DNA from: Candidatus Woesebacteria bacterium
Lineage (GTDB): Bacteria > Patescibacteriota > Microgenomatia > UBA1400 > MFAQ01
Direction of reading: 5' to 3'
Length of the DNA: 6,351 bases
Assembly (NCBI GenBank): GCA_020052895.1
Contig: JAGVOE010000052.1
Coordinates: 1 to 6,351, forward strand
Shown: positions 1 to 5,040 of the stretch, piece after piece
Layout: every line of letters begins with the position of its first letter
Position numbering within the stretch: the first letter of the stretch is position 1
Made by a program: the position numbers and the translations under genes
Notes under the pieces: model-generated
Database searches by the model: none
What the model saw: only the letters and a program-made list of their open reading frames with translations
What the model was told of the DNA's origin: nothing

Positions 1-258
1 ATCATAAGTACCCACATCTACCCCCGGCTTAAACCAAGGCAGGTAGCCATGAGTGGTGTAGTACCTCTGAGATGACCCCAAAAACTCAATCGCCGCGCTG
101 CGGTTGTTCGTGTCTCTCGCCTTCTTTAGCTGTTCAAAGGGATCAATCGCCGCTAGTAAGCCAGCCGCCAAAATCCCCAAAACCCCAATCACAATCAGTA
201 ACTCCATCAAGGTAAAACCTGCCTGAAAACGGCCTCGGTACTTGTTTATTTTATTCAT
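1..258 (-). CDS. Type IV prepilin / pseudopilin, N-terminal part (runs off left edge)
   Basis: Partial gene of 86 visible codons from an ATG at 258 to the window edge. The product looks like a type IV pilin or pseudopilin: a short basic leader (residues 1-14, ending in Gly14), then FTLMELLIVIGVLGILAAG. Cleavage by the prepilin peptidase would fall between Gly14 and Phe15, leaving N-methylated Phe as residue +1 and the conserved Glu19 at +5. Hydrophobic residues 15-38 form the helix that sits in the membrane before assembly and in the fibre core afterwards. Next come IDPFEQLKKARD (38-49), a pattern I associate with pilins of CPR bacteria, and the start of the globular domain with Tyr66-Tyr67. 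The gene lies 40 bases after pilC in the same direction, so it is probably a subunit of the fibre that PilB, PilT and PilC handle. The C-terminal domain is out of view, so major pilin and minor pilin or pseudopilin cannot be told apart. Confidence 0.9.
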   Translation of the reverse strand, partial: MNKINKYRGRFQAGFTLMELLIVIGVLGILAAGLLAAIDPFEQLKKARDTNNRSAAIEFLGSSQRYYTTHGYLPWFKPGVDVGTYD

Positions 259-261
259 ATA

Positions 262-266
262 CCTTT
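262..266 (-). promoter_or_regulatory. Weak Shine-Dalgarno-like AAAGG before the prepilin gene
   Basis: The minus strand reads AAAGG, then TAT, then the ATG at 258. Five bases match the AAAGGAGG consensus, but only three bases separate them from the start codon, closer than the usual spacing. It is the best ribosome-binding candidate among the six starts in this window and still suboptimal. Confidence 0.35.
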
Positions 267-287
267 AATTTGGTAATCATGAGTATA

Positions 288-316
288 ACTATGAATTATT
301 AAAACTGACTTGTCAA
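288..316 (-). promoter_or_regulatory. Possible sigma70-type promoter for the prepilin gene
   Basis: On the minus strand a perfect -35 box TTGACA (316-311) lies in the last codons of pilC, followed after 17 bases by CATAGT (293-288), four of six matches to TATAAT. Transcription would start near 281, giving a leader of roughly 23 bases that contains the AAAGG. A better -10-like TATACT (287-282) has a spacer of 23, too long to pair with the same -35. A private promoter would let a pilin be made in excess of the motor proteins. Single-box matches are common by chance, so this is tentative. Confidence 0.3.
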
Positions 317-1501
317 GTTGTAAATAGGCATAATCACCGCAATCACCAAGAAACCCACACCAATACCCATAAGAATCATAATCAACGGCTCAATCGCCGT
401 CGTCAAAGCCTTGATCTTAATCTCACTCTCAGACTCGTAAAAAACCGACAACTTGTTCAAAACGCTGTCTAGTTTGCCAGTCTCCTCACCCACGGATATC
501 ATCTGTGACAAAATCGGCGGAAATATCTCCAATCTGGTAATCGCCTCGGCTAAACTAACCCCTTTTTCGACAAAAACCGCCGCTTGCTTAATACCCGCTC
601 CATATACACGACTGCCCAAGGTGTTAGCTACGATATTCAAGGCATCCAAAATCGGAATACCGGCTCCCAAAAGAACACTGATAGTTCTGGAAAACTCAGT
701 TAAAACCACATCCTTTTTCAACTTTCCCCAGATCGGAATCTTGAAGGTTATCTGTTCTACAATTAAGCCACCCACCTCAGTTTTTGACCATCTGGAAAAA
801 GCCATCGCTGATCCAGCTAACACCAACAAAACCACCAACCAGTAGTTGATCGCAAAGTCACTCACCGCCATCAAGGCTTTGGTGGGGCCAGGTAGCTCGG
901 CCCCGAAGTCCTTGTACATGGCCGTCAGTTTAGGTACCACAAACACCATCATGATCGAAGCAATCACCACCATTGCGATCATAATTATCGTTGGATAAAC
1001 CATGGCTCCTTTGGTTTTACTTCTAAACTCCCGCTGCTTATCTAGCGTATCGGCCAGTTTGGCCATCACTTGGTCCAAAACTCCAGCCGACTCACCGGCT
1101 CGAATCATAGCCACATAGACCGAAGAAAAGCCACCACCGGACCCGTCAACGGCGTCCGCCAAAGTCGAGCCCCCTTCTACCTCAGTCAAGATCCTCTCAA
1201 TGACTGGTTTTAGACCGGGTCCGGACTGGCCTTTGAGTATCTTTAAGGCCTCCACCAAGGGCAAACCAGATCCAATCATGGTCGCCATCTGGCGGGTGAA
1301 GTTGGTAATCTCATCTGCTTTAGGTTTAGAAAATCTGCCGGTCAAGGCTTCTAAATTTAGCTGGTCAGACTCATACAAAGCGGTAATCAACAACCCCTTG
1401 CTTCGTAAGATATTAGCGGCTTGCTTATCGTCAACTGCTTCCAGCACCCCGCTGGAACGCGTTCCTTGTCTATCCAAAACTTTGTATTGAAAAGACTTCA
1501 T
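299..1501 (-). CDS. pilC: Type IV pilus inner-membrane platform protein PilC (GspF family)
   Basis: 400 residues, the normal length of the family. PilC is the polytopic inner-membrane protein at the pilus base that PilB and PilT act on to add or remove pilins. It shows the two homologous T2SSF cytoplasmic domains: the first at about residues 66-190, with TRQMATMIGSGLPLVEAL and the glycine/glutamate motif RAGESAGVL (134-142), the second at about 267-391, with LLGAGIPILDAL and VGEETGKLD (337-345). Membrane segments are at about 168-190, 217-236 and 371-392, ending in the typical MPIYNL near the C-terminus. The N-terminal FQYKVLDRQGTRSSGVLEA is also typical. The ATG at 1501 is one base after the pilT stop (TAAGATG), which supports this start and suggests translational coupling. 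There is no good Shine-Dalgarno, only GAAG five bases upstream. Nothing looks broken. Confidence 0.97.
   Translation of the reverse strand: MKSFQYKVLDRQGTRSSGVLEAVDDKQAANILRSKGLLITALYESDQLNLEALTGRFSKPKADEITNFTRQMATMIGSGLPLVEALKILKGQSGPGLKPVIERILTEVEGGSTLADAVDGSGGGFSSVYVAMIRAGESAGVLDQVMAKLADTLDKQREFRSKTKGAMVYPTIIMIAMVVIASIMMVFVVPKLTAMYKDFGAELPGPTKALMAVSDFAINYWLVVLLVLAGSAMAFSRWSKTEVGGLIVEQITFKIPIWGKLKKDVVLTEFSRTISVLLGAGIPILDALNIVANTLGSRVYGAGIKQAAVFVEKGVSLAEAITRLEIFPPILSQMISVGEETGKLDSVLNKLSVFYESESEIKIKALTTAIEPLIMILMGIGVGFLVIAVIMPIYNLTSQF
1439..1465 (-). repeat. Overlapping perfect palindrome and hairpin early in pilC
   Basis: Positions 1454-1465 are a perfect 12-bp palindrome, GGAACGCGTTCC. Overlapping it, the minus strand can fold TTCCAGC (1457-1451), loop GGGGT, GCTGGAA (1445-1439), a perfect 7-bp stem. 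The two structures share bases 1454-1457, so in RNA they would be mutually exclusive. They cover codons 13-21 of pilC. Either could arise by chance in coding sequence. Confidence 0.4.
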
Positions 1502-1505
1502 CTTA
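1499..1505 (-). other. pilT/pilC junction TAAGATG
   Basis: The pilT stop TAA (1505-1503) is followed by one base and the pilC start ATG (1501-1499). With no proper Shine-Dalgarno present, re-initiation by ribosomes finishing pilT is the likely way pilC is translated (inference). Confidence 0.7.
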
Positions 1506-2576
1506 TCTTCGTCCCAGTAATTTATCTAAAAGTGACGGTCGAATAGAGTACTCAAGGGCTGTCGCTCGATCAATCACATTAGCATTCACCAGCTCAGCCA
1601 AACTATTTTCAATCAGTTTCATCCCCAGGTTGCCACTAGTCTGAATCACATTATCAATCTGAAAGGTTTTGCCTTCCCTAATGTTATTTTTTACCGCTGG
1701 AGTAGCAATCAAAATTTCAGTAGCCACTACTTGCTTACCGTCCAAAGTCGGGATCAAACGCTGCGACAAAACGGCCTCCAAAACCATCGATAGCTGCAGG
1801 ACCACTTGAGACTGTTGCTCTTCGGAAAAACTATCCACAATTCTCTCGATCGATTGTGAAGCTGAGTTGGTATGTAGAGTAGCAAAAACTAGGTGTCCTG
1901 TCTCGGCTACCGTCATGGCTGCCTGGATCGTCTCTGCGTCTCGCATCTCCCCAATGTAAACGATATCTGGATCTTGGCGCAGTACTGACTTTAGGGCGTT
2001 GGTCCAGCTTTTGGTGTCTCCTCCTATCTCTCGTTGGCTGACAATCGACTTTTTATTATCATGAACAAACTCGATTGGATCTTCGATGGTCACGATGTGC
2101 TCCGAACGACTACTGTTGATCTCGCCAATAATCGAGGCTAAAGTGGTTGATTTACCCACTCCAGCCGGACCGGTAACCAGAATAAAACCCTGTTTTAGTT
2201 TGGCAAACGAGTGACAAATACTGGGTAGTTTTAGCTCCTCAATGGTCGGCACTTTGTCCGGGATAAATCTTAAAGACAAGCTGGGCGTGCGCTTTTGAAA
2301 ATAGGCGTTGCCTCTAAACCTAGCCTTACCGGGAATACTCACGGAAAAATCAACCTCCAAATTATTTAGAAAAAGCTCTTTCTGGTTCGGAGTCATGAGA
2401 CTGGTGATCATAGCCATCACCGTTTCCGAGTCCAGCTTACCACCTTCCTGTAAAGAAGCTAGCTTCCCCATAGTTCTCAAGATCGGATAGCTATCGGCTA
2501 CCAGGTGAATGTCCGAAGAGCCGGCCCTTATGGCCGCGGACAGTAAATTTTGAGTCAAAAGATTAATATTTTCCAT
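1503..2576 (-). CDS. pilT: Twitching motility / pilus retraction ATPase PilT
   Basis: 357 residues, full length for PilT. The family forms cytoplasmic hexamers that bind PilC and depolymerise the pilus, driving twitching, DNA uptake and surface retraction. Landmarks in order: a PAS-like N-terminal domain with AGSSDIHL (18-25); Walker A GPAGVGKST (136-144; the common PilT form is GPTGSGKST); Asp box IEDPIEF (164-170) followed by QREIG; Walker B with DPDIVYIGEMRDAET (202-216), catalytic Glu210; His box TGHLVFATLHTNSA (226-239); and the C-terminal IREGKTFQI (299-307), close to the PilT-specific AIRNLIRE region needed for retraction. There is no MshEN-type N-terminal extension and no tetracysteine module, which separates it from PilB. 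The ATG at 2576 overlaps the pilB stop by one base. PilU is the alternative, but one copy next to pilB and pilC fits PilT best. Confidence 0.96.
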   Translation of the reverse strand: MENINLLTQNLLSAAIRAGSSDIHLVADSYPILRTMGKLASLQEGGKLDSETVMAMITSLMTPNQKELFLNNLEVDFSVSIPGKARFRGNAYFQKRTPSLSLRFIPDKVPTIEELKLPSICHSFAKLKQGFILVTGPAGVGKSTTLASIIGEINSSRSEHIVTIEDPIEFVHDNKKSIVSQREIGGDTKSWTNALKSVLRQDPDIVYIGEMRDAETIQAAMTVAETGHLVFATLHTNSASQSIERIVDSFSEEQQSQVVLQLSMVLEAVLSQRLIPTLDGKQVVATEILIATPAVKNNIREGKTFQIDNVIQTSGNLGMKLIENSLAELVNANVIDRATALEYSIRPSLLDKLLGRR

Positions 2577-2578
2577 TA
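2574..2578 (-). other. pilB/pilT stop-start overlap TAATG
   Basis: The pilB stop TAA (2578-2576) and the pilT start ATG (2576-2574) share one base. No Shine-Dalgarno precedes the ATG (upstream bases CCCAAGTCTA), so termination-reinitiation is the plausible initiation mode and would tie the amounts of the two opposing motors together (inference). Confidence 0.75.
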
Positions 2579-4339
2579 GACTTGGGCTACTCTAATTACT
2601 TCTTCCAGAGTGGATACTCCATCCAAGGCTTTCAGGTAGCCGTCTTGTTTCATAATAATCATTCCGTCATCCACCGCGGCTTTCTCGATCATCGCCGCAT
2701 CGGCTCTCTCCATAATAAACTTGGCTGTTTTCTCGGTCACCCGCAACACTTCAAAAATACCAATTCTGCCAAAGTATCCGACCTGGCCGCATTTTTCACA
2801 CCCGATGCCCTTATAGAGCATGAAGGGCACTCCATTTTTCTTGGCCACTTCCGATTTTTGCGGATTAGACTTTATCCAGCCGTCCAAAAGCTTACCCAAA
2901 ACCCCTTGCACGTCGGCTACCATCGCCGGGTCCGGCACTACTGGCTGTTTACAATTGTCACAAATTTTTCTCAACACCCGCTGGCCAATAGCCGCCGTTA
3001 TCGAAGAAGCCAGTAAAAATGGCTCGGCTCCCATATCCAATAGACGGGGGAGAGCCCCGGCTGCTGAGTTGGTATGGACCGTCGAAAACACTAAGTGACC
3101 GGTTAGAGAAGCTTGAATCGCGAGCTGGGTGGTCTCTTCATCACGAATTTCACCCACCATGATAATGTTTGGATCTTGTCGTAAAAAAGATCTCAGTCCA
3201 GAGGCAAAGGTTAGCCCCGCCTGGGGATTTACCTGGACCTGATTTACGCCGTCCATCTGATACTCTACCGGATCCTCCAAGGTGACGATATTGACCTTAG
3301 GGGTGTTTATCATGGTCAATAAGGAGTAAAGAGTGGTCGTCTTTCCAGAACCAGTTGGTCCGGTAGAAAGAATAATGCCATGGGGAATTCTAATCGCTTC
3401 CTCCAAAGTAGATAAAGCCTTGGCTCGGATACCCAGTTCCGACAAAGTTGGCACTCGACCTGATTTTTTTAAAAGACGCATCACAATCTTCTCACCGTTT
3501 ACCGTCGGTAGTGAAGAAATACGCAGATCAACTTCTCCAAACTCAGAAGTAAAGTTAAAACGCCCATCCTGGGGAATTCGCCTCTCATCAATCTTCATAC
3601 CACCCAAAATCTTTATTCTAGAAACCAAAGCCGCGTGATAGCCTTTGTCCAAAGTTAGTTTTTCCTCCAAGATACCGTCAATACGATATCTCACTCGAGT
3701 GATGTTTTCTTCCGGTTCGATGTGAATATCCGAGGCCCGCAACCGAATGGCGTGTTCCAAAATTTTTCTGACAATTTCGACAATCTTGGGCTCTTTGATG
3801 ATCTGAGAAATGGTGTCGGAAGTCACCAGTCGAACCCCACCGGTTTCGTCGCTTCTTTCTTTCTCTCTTTTCAAAACTCCAGAAATCTCTCCTGACAGAC
3901 TCTGACTGTAAACATTACCAATTAAAGCATCAAAGTTCTCCGTCGAAGTTAAGTAAGTTTTAATCTTGTAACCGGTTCTTTTTTGAAAAAAATCAACCGT
4001 AGCCAGGTCCTCCGGTTTGACCATAATCATGCTCAGAACTCCCTTGGCCTTGTCAAGTTCCAAGGGTAGGACTTGATAGTTCTTGGCCAAGTCGACCGAG
4101 ATCAAAGCTAAAACGTCAGGGCTGACGGTAATTTTACTTTCAGAAAAATAGGGAATATCCAAAACTTTTGCTCTGGTTTTGGCCAGATCTTCCTTGGTAA
4201 TCACTCGTTTTGAGAGTAGAAGATCGGTGAGGCTCACTCCGCTGGTCATAGCCTCTACCTTCAAGGCCTCGGCCTTGGCACTATCCAGCCTGCCAGCTGA
4301 AAGCAAAAAATCCAGCAAAGCCTTTACCTGATAATCCAT
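2576..4339 (-). CDS. pilB: Type IV pilus assembly ATPase PilB (GspE/PulE family)
   Basis: 587 residues, the usual PilB length. This cytoplasmic hexameric motor drives pilin polymerisation through PilC. An MshEN/GspE-type N-terminal domain spans about 1-145 (LLLSKRVITKEDL, then LPLELDKAKGVLSM); in some homologues it binds cyclic di-GMP, but I cannot judge binding here. A linker to about 180 precedes the ATPase core: RASDIHIEP (201-209), Walker A GPTGSGKTT (327-335), Asp box IVTLEDPVEY (351-360), Walker B NIIMVGEIRDEE (391-402) with catalytic Glu397, and His box TGHLVFSTVHTNSA (413-426). A tetracysteine zinc module follows: Cys460/Cys463 and Cys514/Cys517. Fifty residues separate the two pairs, against about 29 in well-known GspE proteins. 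All catalytic residues are present. The gene lies 27 bases after the delta-prime gene and overlaps pilT. No well-spaced Shine-Dalgarno is present; AAGG is one base from the ATG. Confidence 0.97.
   Translation of the reverse strand: MDYQVKALLDFLLSAGRLDSAKAEALKVEAMTSGVSLTDLLLSKRVITKEDLAKTRAKVLDIPYFSESKITVSPDVLALISVDLAKNYQVLPLELDKAKGVLSMIMVKPEDLATVDFFQKRTGYKIKTYLTSTENFDALIGNVYSQSLSGEISGVLKREKERSDETGGVRLVTSDTISQIIKEPKIVEIVRKILEHAIRLRASDIHIEPEENITRVRYRIDGILEEKLTLDKGYHAALVSRIKILGGMKIDERRIPQDGRFNFTSEFGEVDLRISSLPTVNGEKIVMRLLKKSGRVPTLSELGIRAKALSTLEEAIRIPHGIILSTGPTGSGKTTTLYSLLTMINTPKVNIVTLEDPVEYQMDGVNQVQVNPQAGLTFASGLRSFLRQDPNIIMVGEIRDEETTQLAIQASLTGHLVFSTVHTNSAAGALPRLLDMGAEPFLLASSITAAIGQRVLRKICDNCKQPVVPDPAMVADVQGVLGKLLDGWIKSNPQKSEVAKKNGVPFMLYKGIGCEKCGQVGYFGRIGIFEVLRVTEKTAKFIMERADAAMIEKAAVDDGMIIMKQDGYLKALDGVSTLEEVIRVAQV
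4041..4066 (-). repeat. Imperfect 26-base inverted repeat inside pilB
   Basis: CCCTTGG (4041-4047) and CCAAGGG (4060-4066) are a perfect 7-bp inverted pair. Between them lies the smaller palindrome CTTGTCAAG (4049-4057). The segment encodes roughly residues 92-100 of PilB. It could form a hairpin in the mRNA, but there is no U-tract, so it is not a standard terminator. Confidence 0.4.
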
Positions 4340-4345
4340 ACCTTA

Positions 4346-4354
4346 ACTATAACA
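4346..4354 (-). promoter_or_regulatory. Extended -10 box immediately upstream of pilB
   Basis: On the minus strand TGTTATAGT matches the extended -10 consensus TGnTATAAT with one mismatch. It sits in the 27-base gap between the delta-prime stop and pilB. With the hexamer's last base at 4346, the expected start of transcription seven bases on is 4339, the A of the pilB ATG, so the mRNA would be leaderless. No -35 is well placed: TTGACG (4370-4365) leaves a spacer of only 13, though extended -10 promoters can do without one. It could give the pilus operon expression independent of the delta-prime gene. Confidence 0.4.
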
Positions 4355-4366
4355 AATTTTGGCTCG

Positions 4367-4996
4367 TCAACTTTTGATCATTCTCCATGAAGTTATCAGA
4401 AAATTATCTAGAGATAGTTTGTAGTTAATGTTTGTCTGTTTTAGCTCATGTAAACAATCAATCGCCAAACTCAAGATACTCAGTCTTTTTTTGTTCACCT
4501 CGTCAGATAGGCTCGTCTTCAACTTCAAAATAACTTCTTCCAGCATGACCACCGCCCCCTCCTTTGTCACTCGATCGGCCAAAGCCACACAAGCCGCCGG
4601 GCCACTACTCCAGCATTTTCGCACCGCAGACCACTGACTCTCCTGAGCCAGATTCTCATATACTTGATACTCAATTACTCCACGACTGAGTATGGTCGGA
4701 GAAAGTTGGTTTTCGTTTTCTACTACCAAGATAAGTCTGGCCTTTTTACCCATTTCTTCCATGGGCTTAAGCAAGACTGCTTGGCACTCAGGACTTAGTT
4801 GATCGGCGTTCCAGATCAGAAGAGATAGCTCCGATCTGGTCTGTGTCACGTTGATGCCGGTATACAACCATCGTCTAAACTCTACTACTTTGGCTTCACT
4901 ACCTTCAAAACTTAAGACTTGGTTTTCCCATAAATCATTCTGTTTTAATAACTCCAAACGAGGAAAGGCGACAGCCACAATAATTTTTGGTAACAT
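4367..4996 (-). CDS. holB: DNA polymerase III delta-prime-like clamp-loader subunit, short and degenerate
   Basis: A 209-residue protein resembling the AAA+ core of delta prime (HolB), a clamp-loader subunit that helps open the beta clamp onto DNA. The signal is LLIWNADQLSPECQAVLLKPMEE (59-81), which matches the degenerate Walker B and following helix ('aDkls..aqnaLLKtLEEP'), then LILVVENENQLSPTILSRG (88-106), matching the sensor-1 strand and the SRC arginine-finger motif with Gly for Cys. No P-loop and no zinc-binding cysteine cluster is visible, and the protein is about 100 residues shorter than usual. The C-terminal half (about 118-209) is presumably the helical collar domain but is not recognisable to me. 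An in-frame ATG at 5047 would extend it by 17 residues into gyrB and over its promoter; 4996 is preferred because a -10 box is placed correctly for it. The stop is TGA. Probably first gene of the pilus operon. Confidence 0.7.
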   Translation of the reverse strand: MLPKIIVAVAFPRLELLKQNDLWENQVLSFEGSEAKVVEFRRWLYTGINVTQTRSELSLLIWNADQLSPECQAVLLKPMEEMGKKARLILVVENENQLSPTILSRGVIEYQVYENLAQESQWSAVRKCWSSGPAACVALADRVTKEGAVVMLEEVILKLKTSLSDEVNKKRLSILSLAIDCLHELKQTNINYKLSLDNFLITSWRMIKS

Positions 4997-5002
4997 ATCT
5001 AT

Positions 5003-5031
5003 ATTGTAATCCCCATTTGATACCATTAGAA
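5003..5031 (-). promoter_or_regulatory. Promoter of the delta-prime-like gene (leaderless type)
   Basis: Minus strand: -35 TTCTAA (5031-5026, three of six matches), spacer of 17, -10 TACAAT (5008-5003, five of six matches). The expected transcription start is 4996, the A of the preferred ATG. It occupies almost the same bases as the gyrB promoter in mirror image. The weak -35 lowers confidence. Confidence 0.45.
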
Positions 5032-5032
5032 T
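5004..5032 (+). promoter_or_regulatory. gyrB: gyrB promoter (leaderless or nearly so)
   Basis: Plus strand: -35 TTGTAA (5004-5009, four of six matches), optimal spacer of 17, -10 TAGAAT (5027-5032, five of six matches). Transcription should start around 5038-5041, at or up to three bases before the gyrB ATG. The bases before the ATG (AAACCGGC) hold no Shine-Dalgarno, which fits a leaderless message. Confidence 0.5.
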
Positions 5033-5040
5033 AAACCGGC

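Larger units (their letters stand above)
5003..5032. repeat. Inverted repeat in the gyrB / delta-prime divergent promoter region
   Basis: ATTGTAAT (5003-5010) and ATTAGAAT (5025-5032) are inverted copies matching at seven of eight positions (the second reads ATTCTAAT on the minus strand), with 14 bases between. Each arm contains the -10 of one promoter and the -35 of the opposite one. It may be only promoter symmetry, or it may also serve as a regulator's operator. Confidence 0.5.

Noticed and set aside
274..298. Possible hairpin between pilC and the prepilin gene (TAATTCAT / ATGATTA)
   Set aside because: The stem is AT-rich, has a bulge, a 10-base loop and no U-tract, so it is not a credible terminator.
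87..399. CAATCGCCG occurring three times (87-95, 144-152, 391-399), considered as a short repeat or recognition site
   Set aside because: All three fall in coding sequence as GCG-ATT-GA(G/T) type codon runs (Ala-Ile-Glu/Asp) in the pilin and pilC; spacing is irregular and codon preference explains them.
453..3638. Open frames on the plus strand opposite pilC, pilT and pilB
   Set aside because: They lie wholly inside well-recognised minus-strand genes, encode low-complexity or unfamiliar peptides and have no ribosome-binding signal; they are antisense shadows.
4365..4370. TTGACG as a -35 box for pilB
   Set aside because: Only 13 bases separate it from the TATAGT -10, too short for a sigma70 promoter, and it overlaps the delta-prime stop codon.
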